Shown: one piece after another, positions 49,735-60,647 of the stretch | How the letters are laid out: each line of letters starts with the position of its first letter | Numbering within the stretch: the first letter of the stretch is position 1 | NCBI GenBank assembly: GCA_018340805.1 | Contig: JACMZG010001863.1 | Location: forward strand, 52,571,730 to 52,635,729 | Direction of reading: 5' to 3' | DNA from: Microvelia longipes | Taxonomy: Eukaryota > Arthropoda > Insecta > Hemiptera > Veliidae | Length of the DNA: 64,000 nt | The notes under the pieces: model-generated | Seen by the model: only the letters and a program-made list of their open reading frames with translations | Told to the model about the DNA's origin: nothing | Database searches by the model: none | Program-made: the position numbers and the translations under genes

Positions 49735-50345
49735 CATATAAAATTCCGAAAAGCATTAACTGAAGTATTGCCAGAGAGATGAGCGGTGCTTTCTTACGTC
49801 ATCATGCTTGGCAAAATACAGGAGAATAAACAATAAAAAATATTCGCGATTCAAAGAGATAGTTGTAAGGTTGGCAATACCAATGCGGAAAACAAAAGGG
49901 TGATTAATTTTTTTTTTATCATAGGATTAGCATGGGAGCCAATAAAATTCTTCTTTTATTTATTACTGTTAGTTAATTTGTATAAATGAGTAAAAATTAA
50001 TAGAACGACCATCGGTGCTAAAAAAAATCCAATATTTCATAGTAAATACTTCGATATTCCAGGATTTAAATATAAGTCAGCCTTACTTAGATTTGTCCGA
50101 TTTAACCCAAAAATAATAAAACCTAAACGAAATGATTTAAACTAAAATTTTTACAAAAAAAAAAGTGAATTCAGTGAGTATTAATTATTTAGTGAGTAAA
50201 TAAAATTGATTAACAATTATTAAAACAAAACACCATTATGGTGAAAAACAAGCTTTTATCAGTTAATTCAAATACCCTTACAACTAATTTAAATAATAAA
50301 TGTATTAAAAAGGTAATTTGTGTGTTTGTGCAAACTAAATTTAGA
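49735..50345 (-). repeat. Interspersed repeat family R4, copy 3 (inverted)
   Basis: 'attccgaaaagcattaactg', 'tattcgcgattcaaagagat', 'aggattagcatgggagcc' and 'gtgtgtttgtgcaaactaaa' are the reverse complement of the 37.6-38.3-kb copy along its whole length. Confidence 0.8.
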
Positions 50346-50415
50346 TTTTACCCGTTTCTAGCCTATGTGAAAGATAAGATTTGTTTCATTAATATAGAAA
50401 TCCAAGCTGATAGAA

Positions 50416-52143
50416 TTATAAGGTGATTCAATTGAGGTTTATGAACGAAATCAATTTTTTGACATTTTAGGTTATAGTCCGAAATTGACGTCATTGCAGG
50501 AATAAATAGTAAATTTTTAATGTTGACGGCCTAACCAGAGGGGAAGGCAGGGGGGTTAACTTAAATGAGGAAAAGTTTGGATTCCATTATCGCAAGCTAC
50601 TAAAATAGCGCTGCGGCGGACCAGTGCGGACAACTTATGAACTAACCCCAAAGCTTTCCAAAGATGACTGATTATATTTTTATTAAATTATGAATACCAT
50701 AAATTCTGGTTATAGACAAGCTACATTTATTATAATTATAAAATTGATTGTTTCTGTATGTATTTTTTCGCAAAACGGTTCGCCGTTGCATGTTCTTATT
50801 TCCAAAATTCAGAAACTAAAAGTAAATAGAACCTTTAAAAACTTTCAGAGAACGCTAATGATGGCAGATAAGTTATTTCATTTAATTAATTTATGATTTA
50901 GTCGATTTTATCAGGTAATACATTAAATCACATTGTCGCATCTTGCCGATGTAATTAAATACAGGCTGCATTAAATGCCAAAATCTATCTTTTAGCTCGT
51001 GTAAAACTTTAGCCACTATTTCATATTACCTGATGAATCAATTAAATATAAATTACTTATATAAAACCTTAAAAATACACAAGTATTCTGTGTAAGATTA
51101 AAGTGTAGGATTAGTTAGAAGTAACTATACAAAGTATAAAATTAATTTCAAACTGACAGTGGCATAAAGCGGAAATTAAGACACGCCCACTCAATTGAAA
51201 GTTAGGTCCGCCGCAGCGCTAGCGTCGTCCGGAATCCAAAATTTTCCCACCATTGAGTCGACAGTCTACTGTTAAGTATCTAATATCTGGGAAGGTAAAC
51301 TTAAATGAGGAAAAGTTTGAACTCGATTATCGCAAGCTACTAAAAAAACGCTGCGGCGGACCGGTCCGGACAACTTATGAACTAACCCCAATAGCTTTCC
51401 ACAAAATGACTGATTATATTATATTTAAATTTATGAATCCATGGCAAATTCTTGGTTATGACAGCCTACATTTATTATTATAAAATTGATTGTTTCTGTA
51501 TGTATTTTCACAAAAACGTTCGCCGTGCATATTCTGTATTTCCAAAATTCAGAAACTAAAGTAAAATAGAAACCTTTTAAAAACTCCAGAGAAGCTAATG
51601 ATGGCAGATAAGTATATTCATTAATTAATTTATTGATTAGTCGATTTTATCAGGCAGTTACATTTTATCACATGTGCGCATCGCCGATGTAATTAAAATA
51701 CAGGCTGCATTAAACTGCCAAAATCTATATCTTAGCACTGTAAAACTTTAGCTACTATTTCATTATTACCTTATTGAATCAATTAATTAATAAATTACTT
51801 GATAAAAAACTTAAAAATAATCAAAGCGTCTGTGTAAGATTTAAGTGTAAGGTTAGTTAGAATATAACTATACAAAGTATAACAATTAAATTTCAAACTG
51901 ACTGTGGCAAAAAGCGGGAAATCGAGAACACGCCCACCCAATTGAAAGGTAGGTCCCCCGCGGCGCTGGTGTCGACCGGAATCCAAATTTTCCACCATTG
52001 AGTCGAAGTCTTACTGTTTAAGAATGTATAGTCTCTGGCCTATACCGATTCCTGCTATGACGTCACACGTCATCCATTAAAACGTCAGGTTATAACCTCC
52101 GTATGCGTTTGGTTTGTTTACATCGAATTGAATCACCTTATAA
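50416..52143. mobile_element. 1.73-kb element with TIRs and two internal 740-bp units
   Basis: The 18-bp ends 'ttataaggtgattcaatt' (50,416-50,433) and 'aattgaatcaccttataa' (52,126-52,143) are perfect inverted repeats. Further in, 'tgacgtcattgcaggaat' and 'attcctgctatgacgtca' extend the inverted similarity. The middle is two direct copies of a 740-bp unit ('ttaaatgaggaaaagttt' at 50,561 and 51,301). Each unit itself has inverted GC-rich ends ('cgctgcggcggacc' against 'ggtccgccgcagcgct'). No transposase frame is seen. It fits a non-autonomous DNA transposon that gained an internal tandem duplication, or a second insertion of the same element. Confidence 0.8.
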
Positions 52144-53019
52144 ATTTCTAACATCTTGGATAAATTCTACATAAGAACAACTCTATTGATAAAGCATAGA
52201 CTTAGCTATTTTCAGCCGCAGAGTCTTAAGATAGTGAAAATCTCAACTTTTAATATGCTTAGCAAAATATTACATGCCATACAACCATATTTAATTTTAC
52301 AAAATTAGCAGTAATATCATAGTATTATAATTACATATTCTATAGGAAAATAAACTTCTAGAAAATACGTTGAAGAACAACAATAATAGATAAAGAGGAA
52401 AATAAATTACTTAATATAATGAAACAAAATATAAATTAAACATTTTTATTATTAAGTGAGAACAAGAAAGAAAATATTCTTTTTGTTGTAACTGCTAGTA
52501 AGAATTACTAACATTTGAGTATGTCTCTCGCTATATGTTATTCATGTAATTATTTATTTGATCCTTCTTTTCTTTATTTTCTATTAAGCCCAAAAAACAT
52601 ATGAATAAAACACATAAATATAAATAACAAAATAAATAAATAAACAATTAAAAAGAAAGATATAATAACAACGATTATACTACAAAAATAATGATTATAT
52701 AACATAAAATGTTGCTATGTTTATATAACAAAAAAAATTAACTAAAAAAAAAAAAAAAAAATAATAAAAAAAAAAATTACTAATTAAAATTTGTTGAATA
52801 ATATTTCTTTAATGTAAAAATAAAAAAATATAGTTACAATCATGTGCCTCCCAGCGAGGAAATTATGTTTTATAACTTATGTATGTAACTAACAATATGT
52901 ATGAGAAATTGTAAAAAGATTTCTATTTCTTAAGCAATAAAAAAAAAATAATAATAATAATAATTACATATTCTAACCCTTGTGCGTCATTTAAATCAAA
53001 TATGTATTGCGTTTTACAG

Positions 53020-53133
53020 AGATCAGTATTATTCAGAGCAGAGAGTTCAGCCCGGAGTACAACAGAAATATCGTCACTCAGGAAGAATGGCTGCTTCTCT
53101 TCGGCTGAATCCTTTGTGTCAGCGCAAGACGAG
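53020..53133 (+). CDS. Miga: Mitoguardin-like exon B
   Basis: A 114-nt internal exon, phase 0 at both ends, between the acceptor 'cgttttacag' (AG at 53,018-53,019) and the donor GAG|GTAGGA (53,131-53,139). It continues the frame of exon A: LLFLDQ then RSVLFRAESSARSTTEISSL, ending SSAESFVSAQDE. The serine-rich SSAESFVSAQDE stretch corresponds to the FFAT-like region of mitoguardins (vertebrate MIGA2 has a Thr/Ser-Asp-Ser-Phe-Ala-Ser-Ala core), which binds the VAP MSP domain and is usually controlled by phosphorylation. The two exons together give 99 codons of one open frame across the splice. The following exon was not found before 56 kb. Confidence 0.82.
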
Positions 53134-54765
53134 GTAGGATATCCCTCCAGTTAATATATTTATTGTTATATTACCCTCTCTATCTCTATCAACAGTAGAA
53201 TATTTGACTTTAGGAAAACAAACATTTTTTTGGATAGTCTTGCTTCAGGATCTGTAGGATCTGTAAAAAAATTAGATTGCACTATAAAGATTTGGAAAGA
53301 GATCGTTACTAACGAATCGGTTTTTAGCACTCCAGAGGATGATGATGATGGCCGGATGCGGCAGAAAGTAACTCTCTAATAAATTTATTAACATACTATT
53401 ATTGAAGACTATTATTATCTATTAAAAAACTTTTGGTGTACAAATATCTAATAAGCGTAATTTTCTAATGAAAACTCGTTAAAAATGCAAAATACCCATA
53501 AATAAAGCTGAGATCTAAAAATTGCTTCTTTAAGGAATGTTCTTAAAAACTTGTTAATGAAGTGGCCCACATAGCGGACCCGAAGTCAGGGAATGTGACA
53601 AATGTCTATTACAGAGGTCCTAATAAAAAATAAAAAAAATCTGGTACGGTAGCCCGTAAGACGGGCAAATTTTCCTTGATGTGCTTACTTTCATGCGCAC
53701 CAATCTAATTCTTGCTCAGGTTGTTGACTTATATGCTTCCGAGTGAGCGCACTCGCCCAAAGGTAAATGTTTAGCTTCAGACGCAAAATTGATCCATTGG
53801 CTCATCGGGGACGATAACGTTTTTTCTTTCAATATTTCTCATTTTTGTCCGTATAAGGTTACCCGATTCCAATTTTTTTAAATAACCGAATTCGTAATTC
53901 AAACTGTAGCACTGTAATATATTGGCGTGGAAATGGCGAAATTGGGACATTTGGTCAAATCAAGTGCATAGCTAAATTGCCCTACCTAGACATAGATCCA
54001 TTACCTTTACGACATCTAGGTTCCATAACTTGGCTCTCGATTTTTGGCCCCAAATAAAAACGTTATCGCATGGTAGAGAATAGGCACGCGTTAGAGGTAG
54101 AACTGTCTACTCCTGCCGCCATTGTTGCTAAGAGATATATATAGCCCTGTAGATGTAGGGGGTCTTGGCCATGCAGTCAATTGTCGTGGGGATACGTTGT
54201 TGCAAATGTCATTGTCACAAATGGCCATTGAAAAAAATTATTTTAAGGTCGTCAAACTTGAAAGATACGCCAAAGGGCGATGTCACAAAATTCGTTTGAG
54301 CAAATTTTATTTTTTACGTCATTTTTGCTATTTGCGCCAAATTAGGGAAAACTTGATAAAAATAAGGTTTCTATAATACGACACACGCTAAAATCAATTG
54401 ACAGCCCGCCAAAATCTCAATGCTTTCAACCCTCTTTTTTTTAATAAAAAAATCCCTTCTTTATGTAACAAAAAAATCCCTACTCGGCAAACTGAAAGTC
54501 AGGTTAGTTTGAATTTTATATTTGATATCGTTTTTATTTTTAAAATTATTTATTTACTTTTAAGAAGGAATATTTTGTATCTTATAAATGGTACCAACTA
54601 AGTGTTCTTAAATTTGTCGGAAGTAGAATAATGGAGTTAAAGTTGTTAATACGTAAGCCCAGATCAAAAGAGTAGTAATCAGCGACTTGTGAGGACCCCA
54701 CTCCTCCCCCAGCACTCCTACCTATAATGTATTGTGAATTGATCATCCTTGATCGGTATATCGTT
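53134..54765. other. Unassigned, probable mitoguardin intron
   Basis: It contains diverged R5/foldback relics at 53,560-53,740 ('agcggacccgaagtcaggga', 'cccgtaagacgggcaaattt'). An 84-codon frame at 54,122-54,376 has no recognisable motif. A possible mini-exon at about 53,329-53,368 was rejected. Confidence 0.45.
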
Positions 54766-54769
54766 AGAT

Positions 54770-55930
54770 ATGCATGGAGGGCTACCTCCTTGAACACCCT
54801 CACCCTTACTATGTACCCCCCCCCCTTGGTATAATCTCGACAACACTAATATAACAAATCGTCTATCCCTGTACTTTAACCTAACCTTAGTTAATTAATT
54901 TCATTGTGCAACCGCACAACTCTTACATCATCCACGTCCACCCCTTTACTTAAGAACAGATTCCGGCTTGATACCTCTATAAGGTGTTGAACTATATTCT
55001 ACCCACCAAATTCTTGCGTCANTGGCCGTACACTAGACTTAACTAAAATTCGTCTAGTCCCTGTAATTTACCTTACCTATTAATGATATTTCATGTAGAT
55101 CCCACAAATCTCTTACATTCACTCCACCCACCCCTTTATTAAAGAACAGATTTTCGGCTTATACCTCTATTATATTGTTGCTAACGTATATTTTATCCCA
55201 AAATTCTTTTGCGTCATGTTAGTTTTTCATGTTTATTAATATTCCCCCACTCACATCTACTTGAGGACCCTGTTTTTTGGAGGGGCTAGCCTCGCTTGAA
55301 CACCCTCACCCTTTACTGATGTACCTCTTCCCCTCCCCCTTTTGGTGATTAATGCTCGTACACTAGAACTTAACTAAAAATTCTCTTTATCGCTCTGTAT
55401 TTACCTACCTTTATATGATATTTCAAGTAGACTCCAACTCTTACATCAACCTCACCCCACCCCTTTTATAGACACGATTTTTTTCGGCTTAAACCTCCTA
55501 TAATGGTGTTAACACATTATTTTCTTAACTCTCCAATATAATTCTTGCGTCATTGTTTTAAGTTTTCAGTTTATATAATATTCCCCACTCCCTCGTACTT
55601 AGGAACCTTTTTTGGAGGCTACCTCCTTGAACACCTCACCCTTACATGTAACCTCCCTCCCACCTTTTTGGTGTATTATGCTCGACATCTAGACTTTATA
55701 CTAAAATTCGTCCTATCCCTGTTTTACCGTACGCTTATATATATTCATGTAATCCCACACCTCTTACATCATCCCACCCCACCTCCTTGTACTTAAGAAC
55801 AGATTTTCGGGTCTTGATACCTTCTATGAATATTGGTGTTAACAATATTTCTTAACCCATAAAATTCTTGCCGTCATTTAGTTTTCAGTTATATAGATCC
55901 CCCTCCTCTAACTTAGTGACCGTGTTTTTA
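54770..55930. repeat. Degenerate tandem repeat of about 335 bp
   Basis: Landmarks recur in the same order: 'cctccttgaacaccctcacc' (54,784, about 55,290, about 55,625), 'cttaactaaaattcgtc'-like (55,038, about 55,370, about 55,690) and 'ttaagaacagattttcggct'-like (four times, about 54,948-55,810). One ambiguous base (n) is at 55,022. Frequent short indels separate the copies. Confidence 0.8.
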
Positions 55931-56500
55931 CTTTTCAATTTTTCGGGCCTGATACCGTTGATCGCTCTACATCAACTCACAACTCTTCTGCAGTGTTAAT
56001 ATTCAATAATATATATTCACATGCCGATACTTAAGTCTCATGATTTTAGTCTTATTTTATCTGAAAAATACCTCCACCATAAATATGTTTTTAATCTAAT
56101 GATGACCTCCTCCTCCATAATCATGATTCGTACTGTCGTAATTTTTAATCATACATCCTATATAACGTTGCTAGTCCTAAATGTTGTTACATCTGGATGC
56201 CCCTATATATGGGGTTTGTTATGTAAGACCTTCAAATGAGCTTCATGCTCTATCTTTTTGCTTGGAGACCTAGTTTCTAGTCTTAAAATTTTCCATTCTT
56301 GAACCCATTTTAATATGGCTCGAAAAGAGTAATTCTCACAGTAAATTTCTTCAATTGTCCATTTGTTTAATGATCATTTTATTACCTAGATTATGGAAGT
56401 TAGGTTAAATAAAATTTAATAGCATATTATTAAATTTACCTATTAAATTATATTTTTTAAGGGAGTTATCAAATTGTTTATTCAATTTACTACATTTAAT
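55931..56500. other. Unassigned flank of the polymerase palindrome
   Basis: It may still belong to the mobile element (region 3' of the left polymerase copy), but I recognise no second element gene such as integrase, ATPase, protease or capsid. Confidence 0.4.
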
Positions 56501-59500
56501 TTTTCTTTGTACCCTCCCACGGGTACAGAAGTCATTAATTATCTTAATAGTTTTTCGTTTTCCCTATAGTTTAAGTTGAAATAATCTTCTGCCCATTTTA
56601 CAGTAAACAACTCAATGGGTGGTTTCTTCTTATTTGCTAGTACAAATATACTTTGGGAGTTCGTCCTGAAGAACCATGTTCTCTCATTTTTTCAAAAGTT
56701 GACATCTTTTGATGTCTCATAGTTAATAGTTATCCCTTTGACTTTACATCGGTGTGATACGTATTATTTTGAGGACTATACACTTTATAAGCATAGTTCT
56801 TTGGTCCACCGGACAAATTCTTTTAATATAGCTCCCTTTCCATAAACTTCTTAATTCATCAGTCATTGTCTCCTATAGAAACTACCGACTGGGAACTTCA
56901 TTATTTCCTGTGTATGAGAAAACGTATATCGTACAATCTGTATCGTAATAGACCACCCGATCATCAAAGCTTATCTAAATAGTCGTAGAGTTTTTAATCT
57001 TGCTTGTGCCGTAGTATAGGCTGCCCAAAACATAACATTCACAGTGGGGAGTATATTGAAACATTCCTCTCTGTATTCCCAGTTAACGATCACCTCGTGT
57101 CATTTATTATAAGTTATATGAATTACTTGAATAGCTTATCCGACATGATTTTAAAAAAATCCTCTGAATTGTTGACAATCGTACATTTTTGGTTGTTTCT
57201 CTTGACCCCAACTTACCCAAAAGCCTAGTGATTAAGCTTTACCCCAACAGTCTTAAGCCAGGATTAAATTCTATTTCGTCCGGGGTAAGTTTAACGCCTT
57301 CTTTTTCTAAAATATTCTTGTACATACTGGTTTTTTGCTTCTTGGTTGAACAGTGAAGAGGCCAGCCAGAAGCTTTGTGTGCTTAATCCTTAAAATTTGT
57401 TTATGAAACCAGTAAAGAGCCCCTCGGTACTTTGTTATACTGAATAGTTTCGTACTTCCATATTTCATAAATATGTGCAACGTGATAACCTTTTTCTACA
57501 GCTTTTCTAACTTCATCTATGACCCATGTACCAGTTATGGCTCTCTCTTCCACATTATGGTCACATTTTTTCTTTAATCCTTCACTACACGAGCGACAAA
57601 GCGAAAACATTAGCCTACCATTACATTTCATAGGTAATACAGGGTGATACAAGTCTTGTGGCGGTAATATTTTACATTAATTAACCTTCTGTACAATTTA
57701 AAATTAGTTGACGACATTTAACTATCACCGACGTTGTAAATTTCTGGGTGTCCCACTGGGTATTTACCAAAACTTATTCACCCAAGGTATAACGAACACA
57801 CGTCTACATACTTTATCTTTTCGTTTCCTTTAACTTTATAGTATGTTTTAGTAGCACCTGTTCGACCTCCATAAAAACTGTCCCTAGGATCAAGAGGTAA
57901 ATTTGAAATCAACGGGTGTGTATTAATGTATTTTTTTATACTAGAATCTTCTTCCACTTCTTTCCTAAAGTCACATTCCCATTTTTCGATGACGTCATAA
58001 CCCTTACTTTTTAAACGCTCTACTTTCATATTAGTACTAATAAAACGGTTCTCCATTGTATCCATTGGGTCGTCATGAACGGATCTTTTTCTATTGTACC
58101 GAATACACATTGGACATCCATGATAAAAGCACCCGTGAAATTCAAACACTTGATTAGTGTCTTTACAAACCGTCAACTTTTACACCAGCCACCCGTAACC
58201 TCTTTACTTTTGGCAGCATGAATAATATCAATATTTTTTACATTCCTCCAAAGCAACCACTGCACAGCTATTTTTGACTGGATCTCGCCAGCGGTATCCT
58301 TTCTTCGGTATTATTCCTATAGTATCTTTTTTTAAAAAATTTCTTCTGAACACTTTATTACAGGCCGAAGGAAGAGTACATGCCTCGGTAAAAGGACATA
58401 CGTTTCCCTCTTGCATAATAAGTTTCCTAAATTTCAAGCATGACTGTGCTAAAATTTCTACATCGGATACACAGTATTCAATAATTTCCTTTTTCATATC
58501 AAATTCATCGTTTTTATGTTCTTCGTACCACTTCAAAAATTCGATCCTGGCGTCAGGTTTCATATGATCGGGGTCGTAGTATTCAATGCAGGGAAGTAAT
58601 CCTTTGTAATTTGAAAACTCTGATCGGTTTAAAAGATGCGGAAAATACCCTTTTTTCAGTTCCGTCAAACCAAATGGTTTCGGGAGTGCACTTAAAGCCA
58701 TCGGAAAGTAGTTGATGCTATCCAAAAATTTAAATATTGCCAACAGTCATTGAAATCAAACCGGAAACCCCTTGTTATTAGTTCCGGTGTTAAATTGTTG
58801 GGTTAATATATAATTTAAAATAAACTGATGATCGAACCGTCCGCCGTTATGCGCTATTGCAATCACATCTTTAAATTTCTTTCTTATAGTAAGAAGGTGG
58901 TGGGTAAACGGTGCTACAGGGTCATCGCATTTTAGTATTTGAAGCCTAACACCACATAGTTTACAAACTTGAACATCAGTTTCTAGGCATTCATAACAAT
59001 ATTGCTTAAAAACACACAAATTAGGCTCATGAAGTAAGCTTTGTTTCTAAAGCTTTCTCCTGCCTGGTTTCTAGATCATAGATCACAAACAAAAATCCTT
59101 AGTTTTGGGTTTCCCGTGATCTTTTGCATATACATAGGTGTTCGGAAGGCTGATGTTTATTACATATTTACAAAACACTTCACCACAAAAATGTTTTCGA
59201 CTAGACTTAATAGTTTTAAAACATTCATCACATTGTGTTATTCCTTGCACACAATACTTTTCTCTAGGGAACCAGGTTTCCGGTGGTTTTCGAAACACTC
59301 TTTACTCCTAAATTGTCTACGACATTCATCACATTTTATTTTCGTAATGCTAATACAAGCCGGTGATTGTTGACAAGCCGGACATTTGCTTTGACAGCGG
59401 TGGGCATTTTTATGGTCATACGGCACGTGACACTTTTCACAGTAATAATTACACACAAGGCAGCAGTCAAAGAAGTAATAACGTTGTAGTGACCATCGCA

Positions 59501-60246
59501 AATAGAAGGTTAACATTACCTGCATCCGTATCCCCTTCAAATATTACATCTCGACCTCTACTATTTATACCTATATACAATAATTTATAGCCTTCAAGGA
59601 ACTCTTGAAACTTTTTCAATTCTGGAATCCCGCAGCCTTCTTTAGGTATTACAACTCCAGCCTTTTGTATCAATTCTAAACTCATAGTAGTTTGAATGTT
59701 TTTTGTGTTTAATCTAATTTTATTGTAATTCGGGCTCTGGTCTAATCGACTCTTTGATACCACTATTGCTCGAGATAAACACAAGTTATCCGTATTCTTT
59801 ATTGTAATGATACCTTTCCTCTTTGCACACTCTTCGGTGAAACTGTTAAATTTTCTGGGTCTCATGCCTTTTCCTGTAGGCATACGTACAGTTTTACACT
59901 CAAACAGAAATTATCTGATTCCAAAGCCATAAATTAGACTGATAAAGATCAGAAATAACTTTCCAAACATCTCCGAATGTTACGTCACGAGCCTTCTGAA
60001 ATTTAAGCCAGCCTTCTCCTCGTAAAAAATCTTTGTTGCAGAAAGCAAATCCTAAATAGTCATCAGGTTTAATATCTTTTGTTACCTTAGCAACTATTTG
60101 CTCGACGGCTTCTTTTGGACGGTTATAAGTTCTTCTTCTGTAGCTCCATCTTGCGGCTTGATTTTAAACTCGACAGTTCTTCCTTTGAGTCCAAACTTAC
60201 GGATCCTCTTGACACAGTCTTTTACAATAACAAATTTTTCAGACAT
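56500..60246 (-). pseudogene. Protein-primed DNA polymerase B, left copy, frameshifted
   Basis: A second copy of the gene at 60,648 (+), in the opposite orientation. The start codon lies at 60,246-60,244. It is interrupted by many short indels, so the frame survives only in pieces: about 60,246-59,884, 59,883-59,467, 59,540-59,238, 59,298-59,083, 59,019-58,756, 58,743-58,228, 58,176-57,778, 57,652-57,401 and further shreds to about 56,500. It extends beyond motif C (about 56,944) into a C-terminal region not visible for the right copy, with 'GDMTDEL' (about 56,865), 'EFVSGGPKNYAYKV' (about 56,822-56,780) and 'KVKGITIN' (about 56,745), signatures I associate with Polinton-type polymerases. Over the shared 3.3 kb it is 16 nt shorter than the right copy, and differences are mostly one- or two-base insertions and deletions with few substitutions. 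That pattern fits poor consensus quality at least as well as genuine decay. Confidence 0.9.
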
Positions 60247-60647
60247 TTTAAACTTGAAAAGTTAACTAACGAATGATCTAATCATCACAAAACTTCTCCT
60301 TTTAAAGACTTTCCCCCACTCCTTTTTAGTTAAGACACGCCTACTCTTGAAATTTGACAGATTTTCCGAAATTAGCCGGAAATTACCGAATTCAATCAGA
60401 GAAATTAATTGACCGGCTTTAAAACTCAATTTACAAAGGGAATACAAATATCATTCCTGTGGCATTTTTACTACATCAACATAAACTGACAATTTATCTC
60501 TTAAAACGAACCCACTTTTATTGAATGCTTCCCATATCAACTCCATGTTTACATCTTTTTTCCTTCTTAAAGAAATGCTTTTCTTTAAGAAGTTGGCATT
60601 TTTAACATAGTTTATGTTGATGTAGTAGTTAACTTTTCAAGTTTAAA
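60247..60647. other. Asymmetric centre of the polymerase palindrome
   Basis: Matching between arms stops just upstream of each start codon. About 200 bp (60,269-60,467) are present only on the left side. 'ctacatcaacataaact' (60,470-60,486) is the inverse of 'agtttatgttgatgtag' (60,610-60,626), so the right arm looks like the left arm with the 200 bp removed. A perfect 13-bp-stem hairpin lies at 60,563-60,592 (loop tgct). On the minus strand, a frame of about 60 codons ends at 60,451 (in-frame Met at 60,546) and could be the tail of an upstream element gene. I do not recognise it. Confidence 0.75.

Larger units (their letters stand above)
48361..53019 (+). other. Mitoguardin intron with inserted repeats
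   Basis: A phase 0 intron of 4,659 bp between exons A and B (GTTAGT ... TTTTACAG). It contains a 'gaggcgaagccgag' direct repeat (48,455 and 48,487), a poly-T tract (48,608-48,630), R2 and R4 copies, the 1.73-kb element listed separately, a poly-A stretch near 52,745 and (aat)n near 52,955. Small frames inside are not genes. Confidence 0.75.

Noticed and set aside
53329..53368. Possible mini-exon after mitoguardin exon B ('TPEDDDDGRMRQK')
   Set aside because: It has an AG before and GTAACT after, but its length (40 nt) and frame do not fit the phase 0 end of exon B: a stop appears in the required frame.
54122..54376. 84-codon frame as a gene
   Set aside because: No recognisable domain, no splice logic and no repeat-family support. 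A frame of this length is expected by chance in a window this size.
58274..58567. Plus-strand frame of 97 codons, and its twin at 62,342-62,680 on the minus strand
   Set aside because: Both are antisense shadows of the two polymerase copies.
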